From: Motilibacter aurantiacus
GTDB lineage: Bacteria > Actinomycetota > Actinomycetes > Motilibacterales > Motilibacteraceae
Length of the DNA stretch: 64,000 nt
Assembly: GCF_011250645.1 (NCBI RefSeq)
Contig: NZ_JAANNO010000004.1
Span: forward strand, 201,588-265,587
Reading direction: 5' to 3'
Shown here: piece by piece, positions 1 to 9,407 of the stretch
How the letters are laid out: each line of letters opens with the position of its first letter
How positions within the stretch are numbered: position 1 is the stretch's first letter
The notes under the pieces: model-generated
The model's database searches: none
Told to the model about the DNA's origin: nothing
The model's input: only the letters and a program-made list of their open reading frames with translations
Made by a program: the position numbers and the translations under genes

Positions 1-230
1 GTCGCCTCCGTGAGCGGGCTGGGCCGGCCGGTGTAGTCGCGCAGCAGCCGCGACAGCTCGCCGGTGAACTCGGGGTCGGCCCGGGCGGCGGCGTAGGCCT
101 CGGTCACCTGGTCGAGGGTCGCCATGAGCGCCTCGGGGACGTAGCGGCCGCCGTAGGGGCCGAAGCGGCCCGCCTCGGCCTGCGCCGCAGGCACGTCCCC
201 GGCAGTGGTCAGGTCGCCGGCCACGGTCAC
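1..230 (-). CDS. trpB: Tryptophan synthase beta chain, N-terminal part (cut by window edge)
   Basis: Only the first 76 codons are in the window. The translation contains [20 protein letters not shown], the hallmark N-terminus of TrpB, which joins indole and serine to make tryptophan with PLP as cofactor. The GTG start at 230 shares four bases (GTGA) with the trpC stop, so it is probably translationally coupled to trpC. A second in-frame GTG lies two codons later. The PLP lysine and the rest of the enzyme are off the window. Confidence 0.93.
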   Translation of the reverse strand, partial: MTVAGDLTTAGDVPAAQAEAGRFGPYGGRYVPEALMATLDQVTEAYAAARADPEFTGELSRLLRDYTGRPSPLTEA

Positions 231-1036
231 GGCCTCGCCTGGCGCAGCGCGGGGTGCGCGCCCGCGGCCACGAGGTCGGCCACGGCGACCCGCGGGTCCT
301 TGCCGGTCACCAGGGTCTCCCCGACCAGGACGGCGTCCGCGCCGGCCCGGGCGTACTCGATGACGTCGTGCGGCCCGCGGACGCCGGACTCGGCGACCTT
401 GACCACGCCGTCGGGGATGAGCGGGGCCAGCCGGGCGAAGGTGTCGCGGTCGACCTCGAGGGTCTTGAGGCTGCGGGCGTTGATGCCGAGCAGCTTGGCG
501 CCGGCGTCGAGCGCGCGCCGGACCTCCTCCTCGTCGTGCGCCTCGACCAGCGGGGTGAGCCCGATCGACTCTGCCCGCTCCACCAGGGAGACGAGGGCGT
601 TCTGCTCGAGGGCGGCGACGATGAGCAGCGCGATGTCCGCGCCGTGCGCACGCGCCTCCCACAACTGGTAGCTCGAGACGATGAAGTCCTTGCGCAGCAG
701 CGGGGCGTCCACGGCCTGCCGGACGGCGTCCAGGTCGGCGAGGCTGCCGCCGAACTTGCGCTGCTCGGTGAGGACGCTGATGGCGAAGGCGCCGCCGGAC
801 TCGTACTCGCGCGCCAGCGCGGCCGGGTCGGGGATCTCGGCCAGCGACGCCCGGCTCGGGCTCGCCCGCTTCACCTCGGCGATCACGCGCACGCCCTCGT
901 CCCGGAAGCCGGGCAGCACGGGCTTGGCGTCGGGCACGCGCGCGCAGCGCGCCTTGAGCTCCTCGAGGCCGACGCGGCTCTGGCGCTCGGCCAGGTCCGC
1001 GTTCACACCCGCGAGGATCTCGTCTAGGACAGTCAC
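227..1036 (-). CDS. trpC: Indole-3-glycerol phosphate synthase
   Basis: This 269-aa TIM-barrel enzyme converts CdRP to indole-3-glycerol phosphate in tryptophan synthesis. Family motifs are clear: [11 protein letters not shown] (catalytic Lys at the end of strand 1), [17 protein letters not shown] and VAESGVR. The length is normal for a stand-alone TrpC, with no fused TrpF. The frame stays open far upstream, but the GTG at 1034-1036 follows a GGGAG ribosome site and gives the family's usual N-terminus, so the longer reading was refused. trpB follows with a 4-bp overlap. The upstream neighbours (M14, GNAT, trk) point the other way, so trpC-trpB must have their own promoter here, apart from trpE. 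Confidence 0.96.
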   Translation of the reverse strand: MTVLDEILAGVNADLAERQSRVGLEELKARCARVPDAKPVLPGFRDEGVRVIAEVKRASPSRASLAEIPDPAALAREYESGGAFAISVLTEQRKFGGSLADLDAVRQAVDAPLLRKDFIVSSYQLWEARAHGADIALLIVAALEQNALVSLVERAESIGLTPLVEAHDEEEVRRALDAGAKLLGINARSLKTLEVDRDTFARLAPLIPDGVVKVAESGVRGPHDVIEYARAGADAVLVGETLVTGKDPRVAVADLVAAGAHPALRQARP

Positions 1037-1295
1037 CTCGGGCGCTCCCTTGACCTGGCGGCGGTTCCGGCGCGATGACCAGCTGCTGTCGCTGATCCAC
1101 GTCGCCTGGCGTGAGCTTAGACCGAGCCCCTCAGGGTGCCGCGCCCGGCCCCGTCTCAAACCCCCCGTCCGCACCAGAGGCTGCGCGGCATTCGTCCCTG
1201 GCTCGCCGAAGTTGCCCCTTGACCGGAAAAAGATTCTCCACGACGGTTCGGGCACCGGCCCGAAGCATTCGGGCCGCCAGCACGACACCGAGGCC

Positions 1296-1332
1296 TGGAG
1301 GCGACCGAGCGCCTCCACCGTCCCCTGGAGGC
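1296..1332 (+). promoter_or_regulatory. Two mutually exclusive 5'-UTR hairpins over the Shine-Dalgarno of the M14 peptidase
   Basis: The heptamer GCCTCCA (1311-1317) is fully complementary to TGGAGGC at 1296-1302 and again to TGGAGGC at 1326-1332. The second copy contains the ribosome site (GGAGG, 1327-1331) of the GTG start at 1338. The first pairing (8 bp, loop of 6) leaves the site free; the second (7 bp, loop of 8) hides it. The geometry is seen in the sequence. A translational switch is an inference. Confidence 0.4.
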
Positions 1333-1337
1333 AGTCT

Positions 1338-3791
1338 GTGCCGCTCCGCATCGCACGCTTCGCCCTCCGTCTGCGGCAGCGCAGACCGGAGGCCCCCCTG
1401 GCCCGTCCCGTCCGGGCCCGGCGCCGGCTGACCGCGACGCTCGCCACCGCCGCGGCGCTCGCGGTCGGCGGCTCGCTCGCCGCCGCGCCCGTCGGCGCGG
1501 CCGAGGACCCGGGCGTCCTGCGCGTCCTGCGCGCGGACTGGTTCACCTCCGGTGGCCAGACGTTCCTCTCGTTCGAGGCCAAGGCCGGGGTGCCTGACGG
1601 CCAGGCGACGTTGACCGCCACCTGGGCGCCCGGCCCGACGGGCTCGGCGACGCTCGCGCGCTACGAGGACGCCGACGTCTACCTGTACCACCGCACCGCC
1701 ACGCCGATCGCCGTCGACACCGTGCCCGCCTCGGTCACGATCACGAGCAGCGCCGGCGGCTCGGTCACGGCCCCGGTGGACAAGTGGCTGGGCGACGGGT
1801 TCGAGCTCCCGGCCGGCTACAAGACCCGGTTCCTGACCACGACGCCGAGCCCCACCGAGGCCAACGCCCGGCTCGAGGCGCTGCACGCCGAGTTCCCCGG
1901 CCTGACCGAGCTCATCACGCTGCCGGAGAAGACCTTCGGGTACCGGCGCCACGCCCAGGCCCAGTTCGGCACCGGGACCGCGGCGACCGCGGCCTCGACG
2001 TTCTTCGTGACCTCGAGGAAGTTCGGGCACGAGGGCGGCAACGACATCACCCTGCAACTGCTCGCGCCGACGCCGAACGCGCAGCTGACCGTCTTCCGCA
2101 ACGGCAACGACATCACGGTCTTCCTCGCGACGGACGCCGAGCGCCAGCCGGTCAGCACCGCCGCGCAGGTCGTCGCGGCCATCAACGCGAGCTCGGCCTC
2201 CGAGCTGCTCACCGCCTACACCTTCCGGCGCAACGCCGGGGCCGGCGTCGTCCCGGCGGCGGCGCGGCAGACGCTGACCGACGGGCTGCGCGCGCCGGCG
2301 AGCATCTCGCGCGAGCCGTTCACCATGAAGGTGCTGCGGGTCGGGAAGGTGCGTGACGGCTCGAAGGCCGGCGTCTTCCTGTACGCCGGTGAGCACCCCA
2401 ACGAGATCACCCCGGTGCTGTCGGTGGCCGAGACGGCCGAGCGCCTGCTGCGCAACTACGCGACCGACGAGTGGACCCGCAACGCGATCGACAACCTCGA
2501 CATCTTCCTGCTGCCGTGGGCGAACCCGGACGGCGGCCACTACTCGATCTTCGACACCGGCGTCCGCAAGAACCTCACGAACTACTGCGCCCCCGAGGAC
2601 AGCGACCCGGGCCGGCGCAACAGCTTCGGCGTCAACGTCAACCGCAACTACGCCACGGCGACGGTCTTCGAGGGCTGGGACGGCGCCTCGACCGACTGCC
2701 TCAACGGCAACTACGCCGGGCCCAAGGCCGAGTCCGAGCCCGAGGTCCGCAACCTGGTGTGGATGGCGGAGACGTTCGACAACATCAAGTTCGCCATGAA
2801 CACCCACTGCTGCGGCGGCTACTTCATGTGGACGCCCGGCGCCTACATCGAGGACGGCCGCGTCTCCGTCCAGCGTCCGGACGCCGGCATCGAGGCGTAC
2901 TACTACGAGGCCTCGGAGCACATCCTGTCGGCCGTGCAGACCTACCGCGACACCGCGGTGTGGCCCGGCCGCACCGGCCCGATCATCGACGTGCTCTACT
3001 CCGCGGCCGGCAACTCGGCCGACTACTTCTGGATCGAGCACGGCATCCTCGCGTGGGCCTTCGAGACCAACGGCCCGCGCTGGGACGCTGCGAACAGCCG
3101 CTGGGTGAACGGGGCCAACACCGTCGACGTGACGGAGACCGCGATGGAGTACGCCAACGGCCAGCTCGGCATCGTCGACGTCGCGCTCTCGTTCCAGCTG
3201 GACGCCACGGCCCCCGAGTCGGCACTGCAGGTCACCTCGCGCACCGCGACGAGCACGACCTTCACCGTGTCGACGTCGGAGCCGGCGACGGTCCACTACA
3301 CGCTCGACGGCAGCCGGCCGACGCTCGCCTCGCCCAAGCTGCAGGCCGCCGGGCTGCGTGAGGGCGCCCAGTCCCTGACCGTCACCACCGGCACGACGGT
3401 CAACTGGTTCGCCGTCGACCCGCGCGGAAACGTGGAGAACGGGTACGCGCCCGCCGGCACCGGCGCGGGCTACAACTCCTTCGCCGTCGCGATCGGCACC
3501 CCGGTCAGCGACCTCAAGGCCACCGTCGACCTGTACGCCGCGGCGGGCCGCCTCTCTGCGCGCACCGCGGCGGACCTGCAGGGCCGCCTCGACCGCGCCC
3601 AGTCGCTCTACACGGCCGGCAGCGAGTCGCGCACGATCGGCTACCTGGAGTCGTTCGTGGCGAAGGTGAGGAACCAGGTCCGGCACGACGACCTGGCCCG
3701 CGACACCCTGGTGGCCGCCGCCGAGCGGCTCATCGCCGACCTGCAGGCCGCGGACGCGGCCGAGGGCGCGGCTCTCCCCCGCGCCAGCTGA
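1338..3791 (+). CDS. Secreted M14-family zinc carboxypeptidase with C-terminal chitobiase-like domain
   Basis: An 817-aa exported peptidase. Residues 28-55 form a signal peptide (RRR, then an Ala-rich hydrophobic stretch ending PVGAA). The catalytic domain has the zinc motif HPNE (H353, E356), third ligand H490 in NTHCCGG, substrate-binding NRNY (435-438) and a likely general-base Glu at 576 in AFETNG. After about residue 620 comes a beta-sandwich repeat with YTLDGSRPT, typical of chitobiase/hexosaminidase C-terminal modules. The last about 80 residues look helical. The start GTG is chosen for its GGAGG site 6 bases upstream; the frame stays open further 5' but lacks a signal peptide there. 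It probably acts outside the cell on peptides. A perfect terminator follows. Confidence 0.88.
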   Translation: MPLRIARFALRLRQRRPEAPLARPVRARRRLTATLATAAALAVGGSLAAAPVGAAEDPGVLRVLRADWFTSGGQTFLSFEAKAGVPDGQATLTATWAPGPTGSATLARYEDADVYLYHRTATPIAVDTVPASVTITSSAGGSVTAPVDKWLGDGFELPAGYKTRFLTTTPSPTEANARLEALHAEFPGLTELITLPEKTFGYRRHAQAQFGTGTAATAASTFFVTSRKFGHEGGNDITLQLLAPTPNAQLTVFRNGNDITVFLATDAERQPVSTAAQVVAAINASSASELLTAYTFRRNAGAGVVPAAARQTLTDGLRAPASISREPFTMKVLRVGKVRDGSKAGVFLYAGEHPNEITPVLSVAETAERLLRNYATDEWTRNAIDNLDIFLLPWANPDGGHYSIFDTGVRKNLTNYCAPEDSDPGRRNSFGVNVNRNYATATVFEGWDGASTDCLNGNYAGPKAESEPEVRNLVWMAETFDNIKFAMNTHCCGGYFMWTPGAYIEDGRVSVQRPDAGIEAYYYEASEHILSAVQTYRDTAVWPGRTGPIIDVLYSAAGNSADYFWIEHGILAWAFETNGPRWDAANSRWVNGANTVDVTETAMEYANGQLGIVDVALSFQLDATAPESALQVTSRTATSTTFTVSTSEPATVHYTLDGSRPTLASPKLQAAGLREGAQSLTVTTGTTVNWFAVDPRGNVENGYAPAGTGAGYNSFAVAIGTPVSDLKATVDLYAAAGRLSARTAADLQGRLDRAQSLYTAGSESRTIGYLESFVAKVRNQVRHDDLARDTLVAAAERLIADLQAADAAEGAALPRAS

Positions 3792-3810
3792 CCGGCAGGC
3801 CCCCGCTGCC

Positions 3811-3843
3811 CGGAGGGCGGCCGCCCCGTGCGGCCGCCCTCCG
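3811..3843 (+). terminator. 14-bp perfect GC hairpin after the M14 peptidase
   Basis: The sequence CGGAGGGCGGCCGC is followed by a 5-base loop and its exact reverse complement. It starts 20 bases after the peptidase stop codon and ends before the GNAT start. There is no U tract, which is common for actinobacterial terminators. Confidence 0.75.
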
Positions 3844-3899
3844 CCGTCCCCGGGGGCGGGTCCCGTCCGCACGTCGACCGCCGGAGCCATGGAGGGCTG

Positions 3900-4541
3900 A
3901 TGGGCCAGACCGTCACCGACCTGCCTGCAGGCCGGCGGCACGTGGACGCCGCCGTCGCGGTCCTCGCCGCCGCCCTGCGCGACGACCCCGGCTGGGCCGC
4001 GGCGGTGCCCGACCCGCCCGAGCGTGCCGCGGTGCTCGCCGCGGTGCTGCGCGCCGCCGTCGCGGACGCCGTGCGTCACGGGCGTGTCCTCGTGGCCCGC
4101 GGGCCGGGCGGCGACGTGCTCGGGGCAGCCGTCTGGCTGCCTCCGGGGGCGTACCCCATGACGGGCGGGCGCAGCGCCGCCGCGGCGCTCCGGCTGCTCC
4201 GCGCGGCCGCGCGCAGGCCCGGGGCCATGCGCGCCGCCGCGAGCTTCGGGGCGGCGGTCGACCGGGCGTTCCCCGACCGACGCGAGGACCCGGTCGCATA
4301 CCTCCAGGCGCTGGGCGTGTCACCGGCCCACGCCCGTCGAGGGGTCGGCCGCGCCCTGCTCGCCCCGCTGCTCGCCGCGCCCTTCGCGACCTATCTCGAG
4401 ACCGCCGAACCGGTCAACGTCGGCTACTACGAGCGGGTCGGCTTCTGCGTGCTGCCCGGCAGCCCGGGAGCGATCGGCGGGAGCGGCCCTGCGATGTGGC
4501 GGATGCGGCGCCCGGCACCCGGCGCTCCGCCTGCCCGCTGA
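3900..4541 (+). CDS. GNAT-family N-acetyltransferase
   Basis: A 213-aa protein with the acetyl-CoA pyrophosphate loop HARRGVGRAL (about residues 144-153), preceded by a beta strand YLQALGVSP and followed by YLETAEPVNVGYYERVGF, the usual motif B of GNAT acetyltransferases. The substrate cannot be told; the N-terminal half is Ala-rich and little conserved. The ATG at 3900 has a strong GGAGGG site 3 bases upstream. It ends just before trkH and may share no promoter with it, since trkH has its own -10 box. Confidence 0.8.
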   Translation: MGQTVTDLPAGRRHVDAAVAVLAAALRDDPGWAAAVPDPPERAAVLAAVLRAAVADAVRHGRVLVARGPGGDVLGAAVWLPPGAYPMTGGRSAAAALRLLRAAARRPGAMRAAASFGAAVDRAFPDRREDPVAYLQALGVSPAHARRGVGRALLAPLLAAPFATYLETAEPVNVGYYERVGFCVLPGSPGAIGGSGPAMWRMRRPAPGAPPAR

Positions 4542-4555
4542 GTCCCCCGTCCCGC

Positions 4556-4561
4556 TACGTT
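4556..4561 (+). promoter_or_regulatory. -10 box TACGTT for leaderless trkH
   Basis: TACGTT lies six bases before the ATG at 4568 and no ribosome site is present, so transcription would begin at or next to the start codon. Confidence 0.5.
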
Positions 4562-4567
4562 CCGCCC

Positions 4568-5968
4568 ATGGCCCGAAACCATGGCGCCGGGCGGGCACCG
4601 GCGACGTCAGGACGCCGGTGGCTGCCGCGCGGCCTCGAGGTGGACCTGCGGCCGCGCCACCCGGCACAGGTCGTGAGCATCGCCTTCCTGGTCGGGATCG
4701 CCGTCGCGACGCTCCTGCTGCGCCTGCCTGTCGCGTCGGCCGAGGGGTCGACCAGCTGGCTGCAGGCGCTGTTCACCGCGACCTCCGCCGTCTGCGTCAC
4801 GGGCCTGGCGGTCGTCGACACCGGCGCGCACTGGTCGGGGCTCGGCCAGGCGGTGATCCTCGCCGGCATCCAGGTCGGCGGCATCGGGATCATGACCCTG
4901 GCCTCGGTTCTCGCTCTCATCGTCTCGCGGCGGCTGGGGCTGCGCAGCCGGCTCCTGACGCAGACCGAGAACGCCGCCTTCGGGCTGGGGGACGTGCGCA
5001 GCGTCGTGCTGGCCGTGCTGCGCACCTCCCTCGTCATCGAGGTCGTGGTCGCGCTGCTGCTCGCCGCGCGCTTCGCCCTCGCGTACGACATGGGGGTCGG
5101 GACCGCGTTGTGGCAGGGCGTCTTCCACTCGGTGTCCGCCTTCAACCAGGCCGGGTTCGCGCTCTCCTCGGCCGGCCTGGCGGACTACGTCGCCGACCCC
5201 TGGGTCTGCTTCCCCGTCATCGTCGCGATCGTCCTCGGCGGGCTGGGCTTCCCGGTCCTGGTCGAGCTGCTGCGCGAGCGCCGGACGCCGCAGACGTGGA
5301 GCCTGCACACCAAGATCACGGTGGCCGGGTCGGCGGTCCTGCTGGTCGGCGGCGCGGCCATGATCACCGCGTTCGAGTGGTCCAACCCCGGCACGCTGGG
5401 GCCGCTGTCCTGGCCGCAGAAGCTGCTGGCCGGGCTCTTCCACGGCGTGCAGCCGCGCTCGGCCGGCTTCAACACCGTCGACTACGGCCAGATGCGGGAC
5501 GAGACCTGGCTGGGCACCGACGCCCTGATGTTCATCGGCGGCGGCAGCGCGTCGACCGCCGGCGGCATCAAGGTGACGACCTTCTTCGTCCTGCTCTTCG
5601 CCATCGTCGCCGAGGCCCGCGGGGACGCGCACGTCCAGGCCTTCCGCCGCCGCATCCCGCCCGCGACGCTCCGGCTGGCCGTGTCGGTCGCGCTGCTCGG
5701 CGTCGCCTGGGTGTTCCTGGGGACGCTGCTGCTGCTGGCCCTCACCGAGCAGTCCCTCGACCGCGTGCTCTTCGAGTCGGTGTCGGCCTTCGGCACCGCG
5801 GGGGCGTCGACCGGCATCACCGCGACGTTGCCCCAGCCCGCGCAGTACGTCCTCGTGGTCCTGATGTTCGTCGGCCGGGTCGGTATCGTGACGGCCGCGT
5901 CGGCGCTGGCGCTGCGCGAGCGCAAGCAGCTGTACGCCTATCCCGAGGAGCGCACGCTCATCGGGTGA
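4568..5968 (+). CDS. trkH: TrkH-type potassium uptake channel subunit
   Basis: A 466-aa membrane protein with the four-fold M1-P-M2 architecture of TrkH/KtrB K+ transporters. The selectivity-filter segments are visible in order: TSAVCVTGL (from residue 72), SAFNQAGFAL, QPRSAGFNTVD and SAFGTAGASTGIT. The N-terminal 30 residues are polar. The start ATG is preceded by TACGTT six bases upstream rather than a Shine-Dalgarno, so the mRNA is probably leaderless. It forms a K+ uptake system with the NAD-binding subunit encoded 38 bases downstream. The pair sits inside the trp region, between the trpE unit and trpC, which is not its usual position. Confidence 0.92.
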   Translation: MARNHGAGRAPATSGRRWLPRGLEVDLRPRHPAQVVSIAFLVGIAVATLLLRLPVASAEGSTSWLQALFTATSAVCVTGLAVVDTGAHWSGLGQAVILAGIQVGGIGIMTLASVLALIVSRRLGLRSRLLTQTENAAFGLGDVRSVVLAVLRTSLVIEVVVALLLAARFALAYDMGVGTALWQGVFHSVSAFNQAGFALSSAGLADYVADPWVCFPVIVAIVLGGLGFPVLVELLRERRTPQTWSLHTKITVAGSAVLLVGGAAMITAFEWSNPGTLGPLSWPQKLLAGLFHGVQPRSAGFNTVDYGQMRDETWLGTDALMFIGGGSASTAGGIKVTTFFVLLFAIVAEARGDAHVQAFRRRIPPATLRLAVSVALLGVAWVFLGTLLLLALTEQSLDRVLFESVSAFGTAGASTGITATLPQPAQYVLVVLMFVGRVGIVTAASALALRERKQLYAYPEERTLIG

Positions 5969-6006
5969 GAGGCGGCGACGGCGCCGCGGCCAGGAGGGCG
6001 GGACCG

Positions 6007-6675
6007 GTGGGACACAACATCCTCGAAGGCGGCGTCCTCGTCATCGGGCTCGGCCGCTTCGGGCGCGCGCTGGCCGAGTCGCTCACCCGCGCGGGCACCC
6101 AGGTCCTGGCTGTCGACCCGCGCCACGAGGTGGTGCAGGAGATGTCCAACCGGCTCACGCACGTGGTGGAGGCCGACTGGACGAGCGAGGAGGCGCTCCG
6201 CCAGATCGGGGCGGCCGACTTCGAGGTCGCGGTCGTCGCGATCGGCACCGACATCGAGGCCAGCATCGTGGCCACCTCGGCGCTGGTCGACATCGGCGTG
6301 CCGCACATCTGGGCGAAGGCCGTCTCCCCGGCCCACGGGCGCATCCTCAGCAGGGTCGGGGCGCACCACGTCGTGCTGCCCGAGCAGGACGCCGGCGAGC
6401 GCGTCGCGCACCTGCTGACCGAGAAGATCCTCGACTTCATCGCGCTGGACGACGGCTTCGCCATCTCCAAGATGCGAGCGCCGCAGGAAGCCTGGGGCCG
6501 GTCTCTCGGCGAGGCCCGGCTGCGCTCGAAGTACGGCGTCACGGTCGTCGGGGTGAAGCGCTCCGGCGAGTCGTTCACCTATGCCCAGGCGGACACCGTC
6601 GTCGAGCAGGGCGACCTGCTCATCGTCGCCGCGCAGGCCGACGCGCTGGAGCGCTTCGCGGCCGAGACGTCGTGA
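6007..6675 (+). CDS. trkA: TrkA/KtrA-type RCK regulatory subunit of K+ uptake
   Basis: A 222-aa cytosolic protein. The N-terminal Rossmann (TrkA_N) domain has GLGRFG (about residues 13-18) and the nucleotide-binding Asp in VLAVDPRHEV. The C-terminal 75 residues resemble a TrkA_C domain (MRAPQEAWGRSLGEARLRSKYGV). It gates TrkH in response to bound nucleotide. GTG start at 6007 with AGGAGGG eight bases upstream; the open frame extends far upstream through trkH in another frame and was ignored. It converges on the membrane-protein gene of the trpE unit with only 22 bases between the stops. Confidence 0.93.
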   Translation: MGHNILEGGVLVIGLGRFGRALAESLTRAGTQVLAVDPRHEVVQEMSNRLTHVVEADWTSEEALRQIGAADFEVAVVAIGTDIEASIVATSALVDIGVPHIWAKAVSPAHGRILSRVGAHHVVLPEQDAGERVAHLLTEKILDFIALDDGFAISKMRAPQEAWGRSLGEARLRSKYGVTVVGVKRSGESFTYAQADTVVEQGDLLIVAAQADALERFAAETS

Positions 6676-6697
6676 CGGCGGGCCCGGGGCGGGCCGG

Positions 6698-7306
6698 TCA
6701 GTCGGTGGGGTCCTCGCCCCGGTCCAGCGCGGCCCAGGCGTCCTTGGCCGGCGTCCGGCCCGAGCGGTCCGGCGCGTCGTAGCGCGCGCTCATGGCGGCC
6801 CAGCGCCCGGCCCGCAGCACCGCGACGGCGCCGGCCAGCGCGACGACCACGCCGGCGGCCGCGGCCACCCAGGGCCAGGCCGAGAAGCTCACCTGGAGGT
6901 CACCGCCGGCGGGCAGCTCCCCGGAGGCGGCGTCGGCGGCGGCGCTCCGCGACGTGCCGGCCCTGGCCGCGACGACGGCCAGCCCCAGCCCGGCCAGCGC
7001 CACCAGGACGGCGACGCCCCGGCGCAACGGCCCGCGTGCGGCGACGAGCCCGGCCACGCCGGCGAGGGCGACCAGCCCCAGCGCCGGCACCGTCGCCGCG
7101 ACGTCGCCCGCCGTCAGCTCGGCGGGCGGGGCGGCGACCGGCGAGCCGGCCCCTGCCGAGACCGTCGCCCAGGTGCGCCCGCCCGAGAGCAGCGCCACCG
7201 CGCCGCCCAGGGCGACCGCGGCGAGCACCAGCCCACGGGCGCGGGTCGATCGTCCGCCACGCCCGGCGGGGGCAGTCGTCCCTGCCGGCGGCTCGGGCTC
7301 GGTCAC
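6698..7306 (-). CDS. trp-operon conserved membrane protein (Trp_oprn_chp family)
   Basis: A 202-aa protein with about four hydrophobic segments ([72 protein letters not shown]). Position and shape match the conserved membrane protein found directly after trpE in many actinobacteria (TIGR02234 family); its role is unknown. The conserved R.W motif region GGRTWATV follows the first helix. The GTG start overlaps the trpE stop by four bases, so it is translated with trpE. The charged C-terminal tail ([14 protein letters not shown]) is probably cytosolic. Confidence 0.85.
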   Translation of the reverse strand: MTEPEPPAGTTAPAGRGGRSTRARGLVLAAVALGGAVALLSGGRTWATVSAGAGSPVAAPPAELTAGDVAATVPALGLVALAGVAGLVAARGPLRRGVAVLVALAGLGLAVVAARAGTSRSAAADAASGELPAGGDLQVSFSAWPWVAAAAGVVVALAGAVAVLRAGRWAAMSARYDAPDRSGRTPAKDAWAALDRGEDPTD

Positions 7307-8892
7307 GCGGAGCCGGCCGGCCCGAGCGGCCCGGCGGCCCGCAAGGTGCCCGCGGTGGCCACGGCCCGGAGGACGGCCGCCGCCTTGTGCCGGCACTCGG
7401 CGTCCTCGGCCACCGGGTCCGAGTCCGCCACGATCCCGGCGCCGGCCTGGACGTACGCCCGCCCGTCACGCAGGACCGCCGTGCGGATGGCGATGGCGGT
7501 GTCGGCGTCGCCGGCGAAGTCGAGGTAGCCCACGATCCCGCCGTAGGTGCCGCGCCGGGTCGGCTCCAGCTCCTCGATGATCTCCATCGCGCGCGGCTTC
7601 GGCGCCCCGGACAGCGTGCCGGCGGGGAAGCAGGCCGCGACGGCGTCGAAGGCGGTGCGGCCGGGGGCGAGGGTGCCGACGACGGTCGACACGATGTGCA
7701 TGACGTGGGAGTAGCGCTCGATGGACATGAAGTCGACCACCTCGACGCTGCCTGCGGTGCTGACCCGGCCCACGTCGTTGCGGCCGAGGTCGACGAGCAT
7801 CAGGTGCTCGGCCCGCTCCTTGGGGTCCGCCAGCAGCTCCGTCGCCAGTGCCGCGTCCTCCTCGGGCGTGGCGCCACGTGGTCGGGTGCCCGCGATCGGG
7901 TGCAGCATGGCGCGGCCCCCCGTGACCTTGACCAGCGCCTCCGGGCTCGAGCCGACGATGTCGAACCCCTGTGGCATGCGCAGGAGGTACATGTAGGGGC
8001 TCGGGTTGGTCAGCCGGAGCACGCGGTAGACGTCGAGCGCGCTCGCCCGCGTCTCCAGCTCGAAGCGCTGGCCCACCACGATCTGGAAGGCCTCGCCGGC
8101 CCGGATCGCCTCCTTGGCCGTCTCGACCGACGCGAGGTAGGCGTCCCGGTCGGTGCGCCCGGTGTAGGCCGGCTCGACCGCGGCGTCCAGCGTCGCCACG
8201 GTCGCGGGCGCCGGCCGGCTCAGCTCCTCGGTCATGCGCTCGAGCCGGGAGAGCGCGTCGGCGTAGGACTCGTCGACGCGCTCGGGGCTGTCGTCCCAGT
8301 TGACGGCGTTGGCGACGAGCAGGACCGTGCCGTCCACGTGGTCGAGGACCGCCAGGTCGGTCGCGAGGAGCAGCCCGAGCTCGGGCAGCTGCAGGTCGTC
8401 GGCGGCCAGCGTCGGCAGCCGCTCCAGCCGGCGCACGGCGTCGTAGCCGATGTAGCCGACGAGCCCGCCGGTCAGCGGCGGCAGCCCCGGCAGCCGGGAG
8501 GTGTGCAGCGCCTCCAGGGTCGCCCGGACGGCTTCGAGCGGGTCGCCGCCGGTCGGCAGGCCGACCGGCGGCGTCCCCAGCCAGACCGCCTCGCCCGCGG
8601 ACTCGGTGAGCGTGGCGGCGCTGCGGGCACCGACGATCGAGTAGCGCGACCAGACGCCCCCGTGCTCCGCCGACTCCAGCAGGAACGTGCCCGGCCGCTC
8701 CCCCGCGAGCTTGCGGTAGAGCCCGACCGGCGTCTCCCCGTCCGCGAGCAGGCGGCGCGTCACGGGGATCACCCGACGGTCGACGGCGAGCGCGCGGAAC
8801 TCCTCCAGGCCGGGCGAGGCGGTGCCGGCGACGCGGCCCGCGGGCCCGGCCGTGCGGCTCGCACCCGCGGCGGCGTCGGCGACGGCGGTCAC
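7303..8892 (-). CDS. trpE: Anthranilate synthase component I
   Basis: A 529-aa chorismate-utilising enzyme that opens tryptophan synthesis using ammonia from a TrpG partner not seen in this window. The feedback site motif FLLESAE is present near residue 70, so it should be inhibited by tryptophan. Catalytic-domain signatures include [30 protein letters not shown] and [20 protein letters not shown]. The GTG start at 8892 overlaps the hisI stop by four bases (GTGA), which leaves no room for a trp attenuator; control must come from upstream or from enzyme inhibition. The next gene overlaps the trpE stop in the same way. Confidence 0.96.
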   Translation of the reverse strand: MTAVADAAAGASRTAGPAGRVAGTASPGLEEFRALAVDRRVIPVTRRLLADGETPVGLYRKLAGERPGTFLLESAEHGGVWSRYSIVGARSAATLTESAGEAVWLGTPPVGLPTGGDPLEAVRATLEALHTSRLPGLPPLTGGLVGYIGYDAVRRLERLPTLAADDLQLPELGLLLATDLAVLDHVDGTVLLVANAVNWDDSPERVDESYADALSRLERMTEELSRPAPATVATLDAAVEPAYTGRTDRDAYLASVETAKEAIRAGEAFQIVVGQRFELETRASALDVYRVLRLTNPSPYMYLLRMPQGFDIVGSSPEALVKVTGGRAMLHPIAGTRPRGATPEEDAALATELLADPKERAEHLMLVDLGRNDVGRVSTAGSVEVVDFMSIERYSHVMHIVSTVVGTLAPGRTAFDAVAACFPAGTLSGAPKPRAMEIIEELEPTRRGTYGGIVGYLDFAGDADTAIAIRTAVLRDGRAYVQAGAGIVADSDPVAEDAECRHKAAAVLRAVATAGTLRAAGPLGPAGSA

Positions 8893-9308
8893 GGGGTCCC
8901 CGCCGGGAGCACGGGAAGCACGGGAAGCACGGTCGCGTCGAAGCAGGTCCGGTCGCCCGTGTGGCAGGCGGCGCCCACCTGGTCGACGGACACGAGCAGG
9001 GCGTCGCCGTCGCAGTCGAGCCGGACGTCCTTGACGTGCTGGACGTGGCCGGAGGTGTCCCCCTTGACCCAGTACTCCTGCCGGCTCCGGCTCCAGTACG
9101 TCGCTCGGCCGGTGGTGAGCGTGCGGTGCAGCGCCTCGTCGTCCATCCAGCCGACCATCAGCACCTCGCGCGTGTCCCACTGCTGGACGACGGCGGCGAC
9201 GAGGCCGGAGGCGTCGCGCTTGAGCCGGGCGGCGACGGCCGGGTCGAGCGCGCTGGAGCTGACGCGGCCGGGGGCGGGCTGGGGGTCGGTGGAGGGTGTT
9301 CCGGGCAC
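8889..9308 (-). CDS. hisI: Phosphoribosyl-AMP cyclohydrolase
   Basis: A 139-aa zinc enzyme for the third step of histidine synthesis. Recognised by [41 protein letters not shown] and the metal-binding [12 protein letters not shown]. It is the single-domain form without HisE, as in other actinobacteria. GTG at 9306-9308 is the first plausible start; a weak CAGGAT box sits six bases upstream with no Shine-Dalgarno, so the transcript may be leaderless. It heads the hisI-trpE-membrane protein unit. In most relatives hisF lies directly upstream; here two rightward genes (DUF3152, DinB-like) separate them. Confidence 0.94.
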   Translation of the reverse strand: MPGTPSTDPQPAPGRVSSSALDPAVAARLKRDASGLVAAVVQQWDTREVLMVGWMDDEALHRTLTTGRATYWSRSRQEYWVKGDTSGHVQHVKDVRLDCDGDALLVSVDQVGAACHTGDRTCFDATVLPVLPVLPAGTP

Positions 9309-9394
9309 CAGCCCATCCTGCCCCACCGGGCGGCCCGCGCCCTTCAGCTGTCCACACCCTGCTCCGCACCGAGGCTCGCGCGGGTGGTCGGCCC

Positions 9395-9400
9395 TACGCT
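9395..9400 (+). promoter_or_regulatory. -10 box TACGCT for leaderless DUF3152 gene
   Basis: TACGCT ends seven bases before the GTG at 9408; no ribosome site is seen in the spacer (TGCCGTC). Confidence 0.5.
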
Positions 9401-9407
9401 TGCCGTC

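Noticed and set aside
227..1621. 464-codon reading of trpC with about 195 extra N-terminal residues
   Set aside because: The extension is Arg/Ser-rich without homology, and GTG at 1036 has a good ribosome site and gives the normal TrpC length.
1131..4079. Very long open frame (982 codons) on the minus strand opposite the M14 peptidase
   Set aside because: It lies antisense to a gene with clear catalytic motifs, has Arg/Gly/Val composition typical of GC-rich shadow frames, and shows no recognisable domain. The same holds for the long frames opposite dnaE (20911-23949) and ileS (34877-37291).
8880..9310. Tryptophan attenuator or leader peptide before trpE
   Set aside because: trpE starts within the hisI stop (GTGA overlap), so there is no space for a leader.
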